A DNA stretch of 64,000 nucleotides from Gilliamella sp. App4-10 (GTDB lineage: Bacteria > Pseudomonadota > Gammaproteobacteria > Enterobacterales > Orbaceae): the NCBI RefSeq assembly GCF_001690495.1, contig NZ_LZGS01000001.1:1-64000 (forward strand), written 5' to 3'. The notes under the pieces were generated by a model, which was given only the letters and a program-made list of their open reading frames with translations, did no database searches and was not told the DNA's origin. A program made the translations under genes and the position numbers. Shown here piece by piece: positions 38,635 through 47,643 of the stretch. How positions within the stretch are numbered: position 1 is the first letter of the stretch; every line of letters begins with the position of its first letter.

Positions 38635-40323
38635 ATGATAGCTTTATCGCCTATTTTTGTATTAAGCTTTGCCATCATTGTTTTGTTATTTTCACTATTT
38701 GTTTTTAAAATAAGCACTACAGGATGTACTATTTTAACAGTATGTGGATTAGCTTGTGCGTTAATCTGTTCTGTAGTGATTGGCTATAAAATATCGTTTA
38801 GTACACAACATATTTCTGATATCAGCAGTGACAATATGCAAATATCGGTGTCAATTTCTGAACCCAATAAAGAACAAAATTCATCAGGTGAAGAAACAAT
38901 CGCAATTGATACCGTGCCTACTCAAGTTGTAGAGTCATCTAATAAAAATATAGATATTAATTCTAATTCTAATGTTGATGATAATTTTCTCATTGATTAC
39001 GGTGTAACGAACGATTGGAAAGCGCGTCATATCACAGCGCTTTTTACCTGTGATGGCTACGGATTGCTTTATACCAGTTTGATTTTAATGATATCCATTA
39101 CTGTTGCGTGCTTCGCTTATCGCTGGTTTAAACAAGAGCAGATTAATCACGGATTATTTTATTTAATCCTACTTTTTATGGCTTTAGGTGGAGTCACACT
39201 TGTATACGCAAGTCATTTAATGTCATTTTTTATGGGAATAGAACTGTTATCTATTCCATTTGTAGGATTAATTGGTTATCAATATACGCAGACTCATTCA
39301 TTAGAAGCCGCTGTTAAATATATGATTTTATCTGCTGTTGCCAGTGTATTTTTATTGATGGGGATCGCCTTTTATTATGCAACTACCGGCGAATTGACTT
39401 TTAGTGGTCTAAGTTATCAACTCTCAACGATGCCTTACCCAAGTATATTATTATTGATGGGTGTTTGCTTAATGTTGGTTGGTATTGGTTTTAAATTATC
39501 ACTAGTCCCTTTTCAACTTTGGTTGCCTGATGTTTATCAAGGTGCGCCAACTGTTGTTGCATTATTATTATCAACAGTCGGAAAAGTTGCAGTTTTTTGT
39601 GCCATTGCAAGATTATTTTTATTAGCGCCTATTGTTAATAATGAAACTATCCGTATTATTTTAGTTATTATGGCTTTTTGTTCTATTTTGTGGGGCAATT
39701 TGTTGGCACTAATGCAAACTAGCTTGAAGCGATTACTCGCCTATTCATCAATAGCGCATTTTGGTTATTTATTAACAGCTTTAATTGCAGTGCAATATCA
39801 AGTGCTTGCATTAGAAACCATTGGTGTTTATTTGACTGGATATATTTTAGCCAACATCTGTGTTTTAGGGGCAATAAGTTTAGATTCGCATTCTGATGAG
39901 CTTCAAGATCATGAAAATGAAGTTGATCTTTCAGGTCTATTTTGGCGAAGGCCAATCCTTGCTTTAGCGATGGGTATTGGGCTTTTATCTTTGGCGGGTA
40001 CACCATTAACCGCAGGCTTCATTGGGCGATTTTTGCTGGTGTTATTAGGCGTAACTGCCGAATTATGGTGGTTAGTTGCTGCTGTTGTTATTGGTAGCGC
40101 ATTGGGTCTTTATTTTTATGCGCGCTTAATAATCAATCTTTATATAAAACCAAATTGCCGTGACGAGCAAATGTTCAGTGGATATTCAATTAAATTAAAA
40201 TGGACTAATATTCGAATAAGCGAGTTAATTATTGTGCTATGTGCCTTATTGACTATGCTTTGTGGAATTTATCCCAAATGGTTATTGAGTTTGGTTAGCA
40301 TGGCACAATATTTAACCACATAA
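38635..40323 (+). CDS. nuoN: NuoN-like antiporter subunit with extra periplasmic loop
   Basis: 562 residues, about 75 longer than E. coli NuoN (485). The extra length is a Ser/Asn/Asp/Glu-rich hydrophilic stretch at about residues 55-128, between the second and third membrane helices. Key residues are better kept than in NuoL/M: Glu203 (E133), Lys287 (K217), Lys317 (K247) and His375 (H305) are present, while E. coli H224 is Gln294 and K395 is Arg465. It is last gene of the nuoJKLMN cluster. No terminator is obvious directly after it. Confidence 0.86.
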   Translation: MIALSPIFVLSFAIIVLLFSLFVFKISTTGCTILTVCGLACALICSVVIGYKISFSTQHISDISSDNMQISVSISEPNKEQNSSGEETIAIDTVPTQVVESSNKNIDINSNSNVDDNFLIDYGVTNDWKARHITALFTCDGYGLLYTSLILMISITVACFAYRWFKQEQINHGLFYLILLFMALGGVTLVYASHLMSFFMGIELLSIPFVGLIGYQYTQTHSLEAAVKYMILSAVASVFLLMGIAFYYATTGELTFSGLSYQLSTMPYPSILLLMGVCLMLVGIGFKLSLVPFQLWLPDVYQGAPTVVALLLSTVGKVAVFCAIARLFLLAPIVNNETIRIILVIMAFCSILWGNLLALMQTSLKRLLAYSSIAHFGYLLTALIAVQYQVLALETIGVYLTGYILANICVLGAISLDSHSDELQDHENEVDLSGLFWRRPILALAMGIGLLSLAGTPLTAGFIGRFLLVLLGVTAELWWLVAAVVIGSALGLYFYARLIINLYIKPNCRDEQMFSGYSIKLKWTNIRISELIIVLCALLTMLCGIYPKWLLSLVSMAQYLTT

Positions 40324-40391
40324 TTGACATTTATTTGCTTTCATTATTTTGTTGGGGAAGCCATATGAATTTATATAGTACAAAACACTTT

Positions 40392-40432
40392 ATTTTATAC
40401 TAAAACACATACTTTCCAGAAACTTTTTAACA
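40392..40432 (+). repeat. Intergenic degenerate repeat, copy 4
   Basis: ATTTTATACTAAAACACATA followed by a CTTTCCAGAAACTTTTTAACA core. It lies about 80 bp upstream of yajC, similar to copy 1 upstream of mrcB. Confidence 0.55.
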
Positions 40433-40510
40433 AGAAATAGTTAATAATTGAGTTATTTATTGTGTTATAATTCTGAGCCTTAAAAATTTATTTGAATCAA
40501 GAGGAGCAAT

Positions 40511-40840
40511 ATGAACTTTTTAATCTCTAATGCTTATGCTGCAGATGGTAACCAACCAGGTGGCGACTATTTTCTACCAATTATGTTAGTTGTGTTTGGT
40601 TTATTTTTCTATTTTATGATTATGCGCCCACAACAAAAACGCGTTAAAGAATATCGTGAATTAATGGCATCAATTTCAAAAGGTGATGAAGTATTGACCA
40701 AAGGCGGGATTATTGGCCGCGTAGCAAAAGTTAACGAAAATGGTTACATTGCATTAGAATTAAACGAGACTAGTGAAATTGTGATCAAGCGTGACTATAT
40801 CACATCAATTTTACCAAAAGGAACAATGAAATCACTATAA
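40511..40840 (+). CDS. yajC: YajC, SecDF-associated translocase subunit
   Basis: A small single-span inner-membrane protein that joins SecDF in the holo-translocon. Features are the N-terminal NAYAADG, the membrane segment (about 22-39), then FYFMIMRPQQKRVKEYRELM, GDEVLTKGGIIGRV and ITSILPKGTMKSL. At 109 aa it equals E. coli length within one residue. AAGAGGAGC precedes the ATG. It is followed by secD after 59 nt. tgt and queA, which precede it in E. coli, are not here. Confidence 0.96.
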   Translation: MNFLISNAYAADGNQPGGDYFLPIMLVVFGLFFYFMIMRPQQKRVKEYRELMASISKGDEVLTKGGIIGRVAKVNENGYIALELNETSEIVIKRDYITSILPKGTMKSL

Positions 40841-40899
40841 TAGAGGTTATCTGTTATCATTCATTGTATTAATTACCTAATCCCACAAGAGAATATGTC

Positions 40900-42756
40900 G
40901 TGTTAAACCGCTATCCTTTGTGGAAGTACATCATGTTGGTCGTTGTCATTTGCCTCGGCCTTCTTTATGCACTTCCAAATATTTATGGTGAAGATCCTGC
41001 TATACAAATTTCAGGTACAAATACTGCTGAAATTAACGTTGCTACACAAGATAAGGTTAGAAAGCTTTTGGCTGATAATCATATCGAACCAAAATCATTG
41101 GTTTATGAAAATAAATCGATTTTAATTCGCGTTGGCGATAATGATACACAGCTTAAAGCAAAAGAGCTTATATCAGAAGCGCTAGGTGAACAGTATATTG
41201 TTGCATTGAATTTAGCACCAGCAACACCTGCGTGGCTGACAATGTTAGGTGCAGAGCCTATGAAGTTAGGTCTTGATTTGCGTGGTGGTGTTCACTTTTT
41301 AATGGAAGTCGATATGACGACCGCACTAAGTAAACTTACTGAACAATCTATCGAAAATATCAAAGCTGAATTTACTAATAGCACATTGAATTATAAAACG
41401 ATCAGCAAAAATAGTAATCAGCAAATTGTATTGCAATTTGATAATACGGAAGATCGCAATAAAGCTATCACCAAGATCAATGGTTTATCGGACTACAAAG
41501 TTATTTCTCAAAGTGATAATAGTATTGTAATCAATGTCAGCGAACAACGTTTACAACAGGCTAAAAATGATGCTGTTGAGCAAAACACGACTATTTTACG
41601 TAATCGTGTTAATCAACTGGGTGTAGCTGAACCAATTGTTCAACGCCAAGGTGCAGATCGTATAGTGGTTGAATTACCAGGCATACAAGATACTGTATTA
41701 GCCAAGCGTATTTTAGGAGCAACGGCAACACTTGAATTTAGACAAGTTAACGAAGAGAGTACGCCTGATTTACCTGCTATTATCAATGGTGATATGCGTG
41801 TTCCTTATGGTTCAGAAATTCAGTATATGGAAAGCGGTCGCCCGGTTTTACTTTATAAACGTATTGTATTAACAGGGGATCATATTACTGATTCTTCATA
41901 TCGCGCTAATCAATATGGTCAACCCGAAGTTGCAATTACCCTAGATGGCTCAGGCGGTAAAAAAATGTTTGATTTTACCAAAAAAAATCTGCATAAAGCG
42001 ATGGCAACTTTATTTGTTGAATACAAAGACACTGGTAAGCGTGATGAAAACGACAAACCAATTCTTGAAAAACAAGAACGTGTTATTAATGTGGCGACTA
42101 TTCAAGGTATTTTTAGTGATCGTTTCCAAGTGACCGGTATTGGTAATATTGATGAAGCTAAAAATTTATCACTATTACTGCGTGCAGGGGCATTAATTGC
42201 ACCGATTCAAATTATTGAAGAACGAACAGTTGGGCCTTCAATGGGGCAAGAAAATATAACGCAAGGTTTAGAATCTTGCATATGGGGCTTAGTGATTTCT
42301 GTCATCTTTATGCTAGTAATGTACCGTCTGTTTGGTGTGTTTGCTAGCCTTGCATTAGTTGCAAACTTAATTTTAATTGTTGGTGCAATGTCTTTACTTC
42401 CTGGGGCAACGCTAAGCATGCCCGGTATTGCGGGTATTGTGTTAACTGTGGGTATGGCTGTTGATGCCAATGTACTAATTAATGAACGAATAAAAGAAGA
42501 ACTCAGTAATGGGCGTGGCGTTCAGCATGCAATTAATGAAGGATATGCAGGTGCTTGGAGTAGTATTTTTGATGCTAACCTGACGACTTTAATTACGGCT
42601 ATTATTCTTTATGCAGTTGGTACAGGATCAATTAAAGGATTTGCCATTACACTAGGCATTGGTATTGTAACATCAATGTTTACATCGATTGTCGGTACTC
42701 GTGCATTAGCCAATCTTATTTATGGCGGTCGTCGCGTTAATAAGTTATCAATTTAG
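40900..42756 (+). CDS. secD: SecD, protein-export membrane protein
   Basis: An RND-family subunit that uses the proton gradient to complete protein export with SecF. It begins MLNRYPLWKYIMLVVVI from a GTG start. It carries LGLDLRGGVHFLMEVD (about 126-141), a large periplasmic P1 domain, and six membrane helices with AGIVLTVGMAVDANVLINERI near 510. Length (618 aa) is typical. Co-transcribed with secF, whose start lies 9 nt after the stop. Confidence 0.96.
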   Translation: MLNRYPLWKYIMLVVVICLGLLYALPNIYGEDPAIQISGTNTAEINVATQDKVRKLLADNHIEPKSLVYENKSILIRVGDNDTQLKAKELISEALGEQYIVALNLAPATPAWLTMLGAEPMKLGLDLRGGVHFLMEVDMTTALSKLTEQSIENIKAEFTNSTLNYKTISKNSNQQIVLQFDNTEDRNKAITKINGLSDYKVISQSDNSIVINVSEQRLQQAKNDAVEQNTTILRNRVNQLGVAEPIVQRQGADRIVVELPGIQDTVLAKRILGATATLEFRQVNEESTPDLPAIINGDMRVPYGSEIQYMESGRPVLLYKRIVLTGDHITDSSYRANQYGQPEVAITLDGSGGKKMFDFTKKNLHKAMATLFVEYKDTGKRDENDKPILEKQERVINVATIQGIFSDRFQVTGIGNIDEAKNLSLLLRAGALIAPIQIIEERTVGPSMGQENITQGLESCIWGLVISVIFMLVMYRLFGVFASLALVANLILIVGAMSLLPGATLSMPGIAGIVLTVGMAVDANVLINERIKEELSNGRGVQHAINEGYAGAWSSIFDANLTTLITAIILYAVGTGSIKGFAITLGIGIVTSMFTSIVGTRALANLIYGGRRVNKLSI

Positions 42757-42765
42757 AGGTTTATT

Positions 42766-43767
42766 GTGAGTATTACTAAAAAACAAAATCATGATGTTAG
42801 AGAATTAAATCATGGTCGCAGAGTCCTCGACTTTTTAAAATTTGGCTTTATTGCTTTTGTTATTTCAATGTTATTAGTTGTGGCGTCGTTTGTGGTTATT
42901 TTTGTTAAAGGATTTAATCTAGGACAAGATTTCACCGGCGGTACGACAGTAGAACTCACTGTAACAAAAGCCGTTAATCTTGATGACCTCCGTAACAGCT
43001 TACGCGATGCTGGCTATCACGAACCGATAGTACAATATTACGGCAGTAGTAAAGATATCATCATTAGATTACCTGCGGCTAAGCAAGAAGAAGGTAATGC
43101 CTCATCCACTATTGATAATGCATTAGGAACAAAAATTTCCAATTTAATCCATAAAGATATTGATGCAGAAGCTCAAATTAAACGGATTGAATTTGTGGGT
43201 CCAACTGTTGGTTCTGAACTTGCGCAAGATGGTGTTTTGGCAATCTGTGCCGCATTAGTGTGTATTTTAATCTATATTGCCTTTCGTTTTGAGTGGCGAT
43301 TCGGTACAGGTGCAGTTGTTGCCTTAGCGCATGATGTTATCATCACCGCAGGTTATTTATCGCTATTTGAACGAGAACTTGATTTAACAATCATTGCTGC
43401 GATGTTATCGATTATTGGTTATTCTCTTAACGATACCATAGTTGTTTTCGACCGAATTCGCGAGAATTTTAGAAAGATTCGCCGAGCAGAACCTTACGAT
43501 GTTATTAATATCTCGTTAACACAGACATTGCATCGTACTTTAATGACATCAGGTACAACTCTTGCAGTGGTCGTTATTCTGTATATCTTTGGCGGTTCAA
43601 TGTTAAAAGGCTTCTCTGAAACATTAGGCGTTGGTATTGTGCTTGGTACAATCTCATCAATTTATGTAGCGGCTTATATGTCACTTAAATTGGGGGTAAA
43701 ACGTGAACACTTTATGCCACCTAAAATTGAAGCCGAAGGTGCAGATCAACCTTCAATATTACGTTAA
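42766..43767 (+). CDS. secF: SecF, protein-export membrane protein
   Basis: The partner of SecD. GTG start preceded by AGAGGTTTATT. Motifs are NLGQDFTGGTTVELTV (about 51-66), the VGPTVGSELAQDGVLA segment before helix 2, and SIIGYSLNDTIVVFDRIREN near the acidic relay. Six membrane segments, 333 aa. A strong terminator follows directly, closing the yajC-secDF operon. Confidence 0.96.
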   Translation: MSITKKQNHDVRELNHGRRVLDFLKFGFIAFVISMLLVVASFVVIFVKGFNLGQDFTGGTTVELTVTKAVNLDDLRNSLRDAGYHEPIVQYYGSSKDIIIRLPAAKQEEGNASSTIDNALGTKISNLIHKDIDAEAQIKRIEFVGPTVGSELAQDGVLAICAALVCILIYIAFRFEWRFGTGAVVALAHDVIITAGYLSLFERELDLTIIAAMLSIIGYSLNDTIVVFDRIRENFRKIRRAEPYDVINISLTQTLHRTLMTSGTTLAVVVILYIFGGSMLKGFSETLGVGIVLGTISSIYVAAYMSLKLGVKREHFMPPKIEAEGADQPSILR

Positions 43768-43773
43768 TTATGT

Positions 43774-43805
43774 AAACTCTGCCATCAATGGGCAGAGTTT
43801 TATTT
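43774..43805 (+). terminator. Intrinsic terminator after secF
   Basis: AAACTCTGCC (43774-43783) pairs perfectly with GGCAGAGTTT (43791-43800) around a 7-nt loop and runs into TTTTATTT. Confidence 0.9.
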
Positions 43806-43837
43806 GGCTGTTTTTCAAACAAATAATATCAAATCGA

Positions 43838-43866
43838 TTGACACTTATTATTTAGTTGCATATTAT
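43838..43866 (+). promoter_or_regulatory. Strong sigma70 promoter of tRNA-Ala
   Basis: Consensus TTGACA (43838-43843), a 17-bp spacer and TATTAT (43861-43866). The predicted start is ~20 nt before the tRNA. Confidence 0.85.
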
Positions 43867-43893
43867 TAGCCACAGTTTTATCCCTTTCTATTT

Positions 43894-43969
43894 GGGGCCA
43901 TAGCTCAGCTGGGAGAGCGCAACGCTGGCAGCGTTGAGGTCAGGGGTTCGATCCCCCTTGGCTCCACCA
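43894..43969 (+). tRNA. tRNA-Ala (anticodon GGC)
   Basis: A 76-nt tRNA with encoded CCA. The acceptor GGGGCCA pairs with TGGCTCC (one G-T pair), the anticodon loop is CTGGCAG (GGC), and the T-arm is AGGGGTTCGATCCCCCT. It stands alone, with its own promoter. Confidence 0.97.
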
Positions 43970-44026
43970 ATTCAATAATCAGTAACATTCTTTAAAACTC
44001 ACTAAAGTATATGTAAGGAGAATAAT

Positions 44027-44260
44027 ATGGCCTTTACAGAAACAGAACGACAGCAATTGATGGAGCTTAAATTTGTGGGTGCCAAAATTATTGAAAGACT
44101 TGAAGAGATGAGCTTTGATTCTTTCGATAAATTGCGTAATGCTAGTTTAGATGAAATCCTTAACAAAGGTGTATTATTAACAGGTTCAACTTGTTGGAAA
44201 AACAGTCATCAAGCAAAAACGGCAATAAGTAATATTTTGAGTTTAGTTAACAATACTTAA
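44027..44260 (+). CDS. Helix-hairpin-helix protein, TfoX C-terminal-like
   Basis: 77 residues that form a predicted helix-hairpin-helix fold: LKFVGAKIIERLEEMSFDSF followed by KLRNASLDEIL and a conserved-looking TGSTCWKNSHQAKTAI. Such small proteins resemble stand-alone TfoX C-terminal or DUF4332-like domains. The natural competence regulator Sxy/TfoX is larger and has an N-terminal domain, so this is not a full regulator. AAGGAG precedes the ATG. It may share the tRNA-Ala transcript. The molecular role is unknown. Confidence 0.72.
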   Translation: MAFTETERQQLMELKFVGAKIIERLEEMSFDSFDKLRNASLDEILNKGVLLTGSTCWKNSHQAKTAISNILSLVNNT

Positions 44261-44583
44261 TATTCCTTGTATAGGCGGTAAGTGCATCCAACTTTCTTTT
44301 CAATTGAATAATGATAATCAATTTTTTTGTTTCTTATCTATTTTTAAGATATTTATACTGAAACGTATAGTTACCTGAAACTTTTTACAAAAATTAATTA
44401 TCTTTAGTGTTCAAGGAACAGCGGCATTTCGATGGAAGTACCATTTTCTAACTCAGTTTATTGCAACACATATAGGGAGCAGACTAATTATCGCTAATGG
44501 TTCTATAATTAATATGAAAAAGTAAAATTCCACCAATTTTTTAGTTTGATTTTTAATCATATTATTAGTAAATATATACATAA
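44261..44583. other. Non-coding gap before cas3 3' end
   Basis: About 320 bp, AT-rich, containing one clear intergenic repeat (44351-44389). A palindrome TGTTCAAGGAACA lies near 44408. No gene is supportable, and no cas or CRISPR repeat remnant is convincing here. Confidence 0.45.
44351..44389 (+). repeat. Intergenic degenerate repeat, copy 5
   Basis: ATTTATACTGAAACGTATAG followed by a TTACCTGAAACTTTTTACA core. Together with copies 1-4 it defines the family consensus. Confidence 0.55.
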
Positions 44584-47289
44584 TTAACTTGCATAAAATC
44601 CTATCTCTTTTGAGTAAAAAGTTGATTCTTTACCTTGTTCAATTAAGATAATAATGGCTTGAGGTCTATGTATTTGCAGTCTAATCTTTTCTAAGCTTTG
44701 CAGGTCAAGTTGTGGGATAGCCTTTTTTATTTTTTCCCATTTTGAAATGCTTAGTGGAACACGGCTTTGTTGCCACGCATATTCACTATTGGTGCAATAA
44801 GGTATTATTTTATCTTCGAGCTTATAAGCTAAATACAGATCGACGTTATCTTCTGATAGTCGGGTTGATAGCTCAATACTCTTTTCCCATCCGTCGCAAG
44901 AGGTTCGATTATACCCTCCATTAAACTTTAATAAACTCTGATTTGCGATCGAAGCTTGGCTAAGGGACTTTCCTTGTGCAGAATAAAAGGCTTCTTGTAA
45001 TCCTGTTGGTGGTTCAATGTCTTGTGCATAAACTGACTCAATTAACAATCGGGCATCTTCTGGCATTTTGATAACGCGTTGAGTCAGTAATATTTTTTGG
45101 GTAAACCATAAATAAGCATGGTTAGGATAGACATAACTAGTATTGCGAAAGGTTGGATTATCAAGCCAATCTTTTTGGGGGTCGTCCTGCCAATGTGGCG
45201 CAAGTATAGTTAAAATGGGTTGTCCACGATCATCATAAGGCTGAATCTTTTTATCAAAAGGTTTAACATTACCTTGTTGATCTCGTACATGGCGCCTTAA
45301 ACGGCCGGCACGTTGAATTAATAAATCTATTGGAGCAATATCACTAATCATTTCATCAAAATCAAGATCTAATGATTGTTCAATAACTTGAGTGGCAATA
45401 ATAATTTTTCCGTGGCGAATATTACTGTTAGAAGTTTTGCCTGCCCATTTTAACGTTTTTTGTTCAATGTCGAGGCGATCACAAAAAGCAAAACGGCTAT
45501 GAAAAAGTAATATATTATTGCTATCTATCTCTAACTTTAATTGCAATTGTTGATACAAACTAATTGCATCGTCAACACTGTTTTTGATCCAACAGATAAT
45601 TTTACCTTGTGCTATTGTTTGACGAATTTTGCTTATACCGGCATCAATATCATTTATCCATTCGATTTTTACCTGACGTTTGACTTCATCTCGAGTATCT
45701 ATTGCTTGTTCAATTAATCCATTATGATTCAATTGTGTCATCAGTGGAAAAGGTAATCGTTGATTTAAAGTGAGATTTGCTTGGCTAATGGTTAAACCTT
45801 TATAAAATGCATTAAGTAATTTTTCGCGTAAAAAATAGGGTAAAGTAGCAGTAAGAATAATGGCACTACCACCTTGTAAGGCATGATAATGTAATAGCGA
45901 TTCTAATAATTTAACCATATAGCTGTCATAAGCATGAACTTCATCTAATATGAGTAACTTATGCCTTAGACCTAATAATCGTAATGATTGATGTTTAAAT
46001 GGCATAACCGCCATTAATGCTTGATCCAAGGTACCGACACCAACCTCAGCCAATAACGCTTTTTTCCGAGTATCAACAAACCACTCCTGACACTCTGCAC
46101 TAATGGTTTGTTCGCCTTTAGGATATTGCCGTTCACTATTATCTTCACTATTGATAATTGATTGATTAAATTTAGAATTCATATAGCTAGCACCATGTGC
46201 TAATACTAACGAAGGATGACTATCGGCCTGATAGAGTTGCCCATAAATTCCCGCTGTACGTTGATAAATGGCATTTGCGGTTGCTTGGGTTGGTAAGCCA
46301 ATATAAATACCTTGGGCTTTTTTAGCTGTCATTAGTCTATGTGCTAAAACCATTGAGGCTTCGGTTTTTCCTGCTCCTGTCACATCTTCCATAATAAATA
46401 ATTCCGGACCGGAATCAGACAATTGGCATGATAATGCTTGCTGTTGGAGTGGTGTGGGCTTTTCAATAAATGGAAATAAATTTTTGATATCAATAAAAGG
46501 GGCAATGGGCGTTGTTTTAGGTAGGGTGGATATTGCTTTTTCTGCTTGAATAAAGGCATGATTATGCCAATATTCAGAAAGCGACATCACTTGGGAACAA
46601 AATGGAAAAAACGATTCGTTAGATCCTAGCCAATCACTAATAACGGTTACACCAGCGATTAACCAACTTATTTGATTAAATTTTTTTCGCAATGATTTAT
46701 CAAAAAAGAAAGACGGATAATCTGCTAATTTATACTCGCTAATAAAAAACGCATTAATGGCTTTAATATAATCTAATGCGGCTTGCTTATCTTGTCGATT
46801 AAATGATGAATTGCCATTTACCCCAAATACTGGTGGCTTGCCATGATGTCCAGTTATGATGAGTAACCATATATCCAAAAAACAGTTAATATTGCTATTA
46901 TAGTTAGATAACTGAATTTCAGTTTTATCCATAAGAAAAGTATTCCATAACCAAAATCCAAGCGAATCATGTCTGGACATATATCTTTTAGCAGGATCGG
47001 CAGCAACAAGTTGCGGGTTATTGTGCTTAAATAACTGTTGAAACCCATTGGCAAATTTACCAATATCATGCCAAGCCAAAAAATAGGCAAACCAATGAGC
47101 TGCCTTTTCGTTATCTTGTGGAGCAAAACCTAATTGCATAAATAGCTCAGCTGAATTGAAATAGTTGTGTTTAACTATTTGGTATCCACAAGCGGCTACG
47201 TCTAAATTATGATAAGCCAGTAGATGATAGTTATCACTATTGGTGTTCTGGCGACATTTTCCCCAATATTGATAAAAAGATTTGCTCAT
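44584..47289 (-). CDS. cas3: Cas3, type I-E HD nuclease-helicase
   Basis: A 901-residue signature effector that is recruited by target-bound Cascade to unwind and degrade DNA. The N-terminal HD nuclease has His27, His74-Asp75 (AWHDIGKF) and His148-His149 (GHHGKPP). The SF2 helicase has TGAGKT (304-309), DEVH (449-452), LTATLP (479-484) and QRAGRLRRH (659-667). All look intact. The gene is unlinked from Cascade: it lies ~8.8 kb away on the opposite strand, with yejABEF and frdDC between. No cas gene is next to it. It is divergent from yejA. Confidence 0.95.
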   Translation of the reverse strand: MSKSFYQYWGKCRQNTNSDNYHLLAYHNLDVAACGYQIVKHNYFNSAELFMQLGFAPQDNEKAAHWFAYFLAWHDIGKFANGFQQLFKHNNPQLVAADPAKRYMSRHDSLGFWLWNTFLMDKTEIQLSNYNSNINCFLDIWLLIITGHHGKPPVFGVNGNSSFNRQDKQAALDYIKAINAFFISEYKLADYPSFFFDKSLRKKFNQISWLIAGVTVISDWLGSNESFFPFCSQVMSLSEYWHNHAFIQAEKAISTLPKTTPIAPFIDIKNLFPFIEKPTPLQQQALSCQLSDSGPELFIMEDVTGAGKTEASMVLAHRLMTAKKAQGIYIGLPTQATANAIYQRTAGIYGQLYQADSHPSLVLAHGASYMNSKFNQSIINSEDNSERQYPKGEQTISAECQEWFVDTRKKALLAEVGVGTLDQALMAVMPFKHQSLRLLGLRHKLLILDEVHAYDSYMVKLLESLLHYHALQGGSAIILTATLPYFLREKLLNAFYKGLTISQANLTLNQRLPFPLMTQLNHNGLIEQAIDTRDEVKRQVKIEWINDIDAGISKIRQTIAQGKIICWIKNSVDDAISLYQQLQLKLEIDSNNILLFHSRFAFCDRLDIEQKTLKWAGKTSNSNIRHGKIIIATQVIEQSLDLDFDEMISDIAPIDLLIQRAGRLRRHVRDQQGNVKPFDKKIQPYDDRGQPILTILAPHWQDDPQKDWLDNPTFRNTSYVYPNHAYLWFTQKILLTQRVIKMPEDARLLIESVYAQDIEPPTGLQEAFYSAQGKSLSQASIANQSLLKFNGGYNRTSCDGWEKSIELSTRLSEDNVDLYLAYKLEDKIIPYCTNSEYAWQQSRVPLSISKWEKIKKAIPQLDLQSLEKIRLQIHRPQAIIILIEQGKESTFYSKEIGFYAS

Positions 47290-47643
47290 TGAATTTTATT
47301 CCTTTTGTAAATAGGCGCTTTGCTTAAGGTATACAATGATTTCGTCAAAAGAATATTAACTATTTTATCTGTTTATATTGAAAAATATAAAGATAATTAT
47401 TACATATAATTGATAATTGTTTTAATATAGTTTGTTTAATGTAAAAATAAAGGTATCTTTTTAGCTAATATTATCTATTATCATTTTAGATAAACTTTAT
47501 TAATTAGGTTTTGCTCATTTAGTTGAAGTTTGGCAAAATAGATAGCCTAATTGGTAGATTATGATAGCCTTACATGATTTGGATATGTTAATAAAAATTA
47601 ACATAAATATGCTATAGTTACGTAAAGCAGGAACGGAATTAGG
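47290..47643. other. Divergent intergenic region cas3-yejA
   Basis: 354 bp, strongly AT-rich, with no gene. It must hold the cas3 promoter (minus strand) and the yejA promoter (plus strand). A 9-bp inverted repeat near the yejA end is described separately. Confidence 0.5.
47584..47613 (+). promoter_or_regulatory. Palindromic operator-like site and -10 upstream of yejA
   Basis: TATGTTAAT (47584-47592) and ATTAACATA (47597-47605) form a perfect 9-bp inverted repeat with an AAAA centre. It sits where the -35 and spacer of a promoter with -10 TATGCT (47608-47613) would lie, ~30 bp upstream of the yejA ATG. This is a natural place for a repressor of the yej operon; the regulator is unknown. Confidence 0.5.

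Noticed and set aside
43894-44260. TfoX-like competence regulator next to comM-type genes
   Set aside because: Only a small helix-hairpin-helix domain is present. It is 40 kb from comM and lacks the TfoX N-terminal domain.
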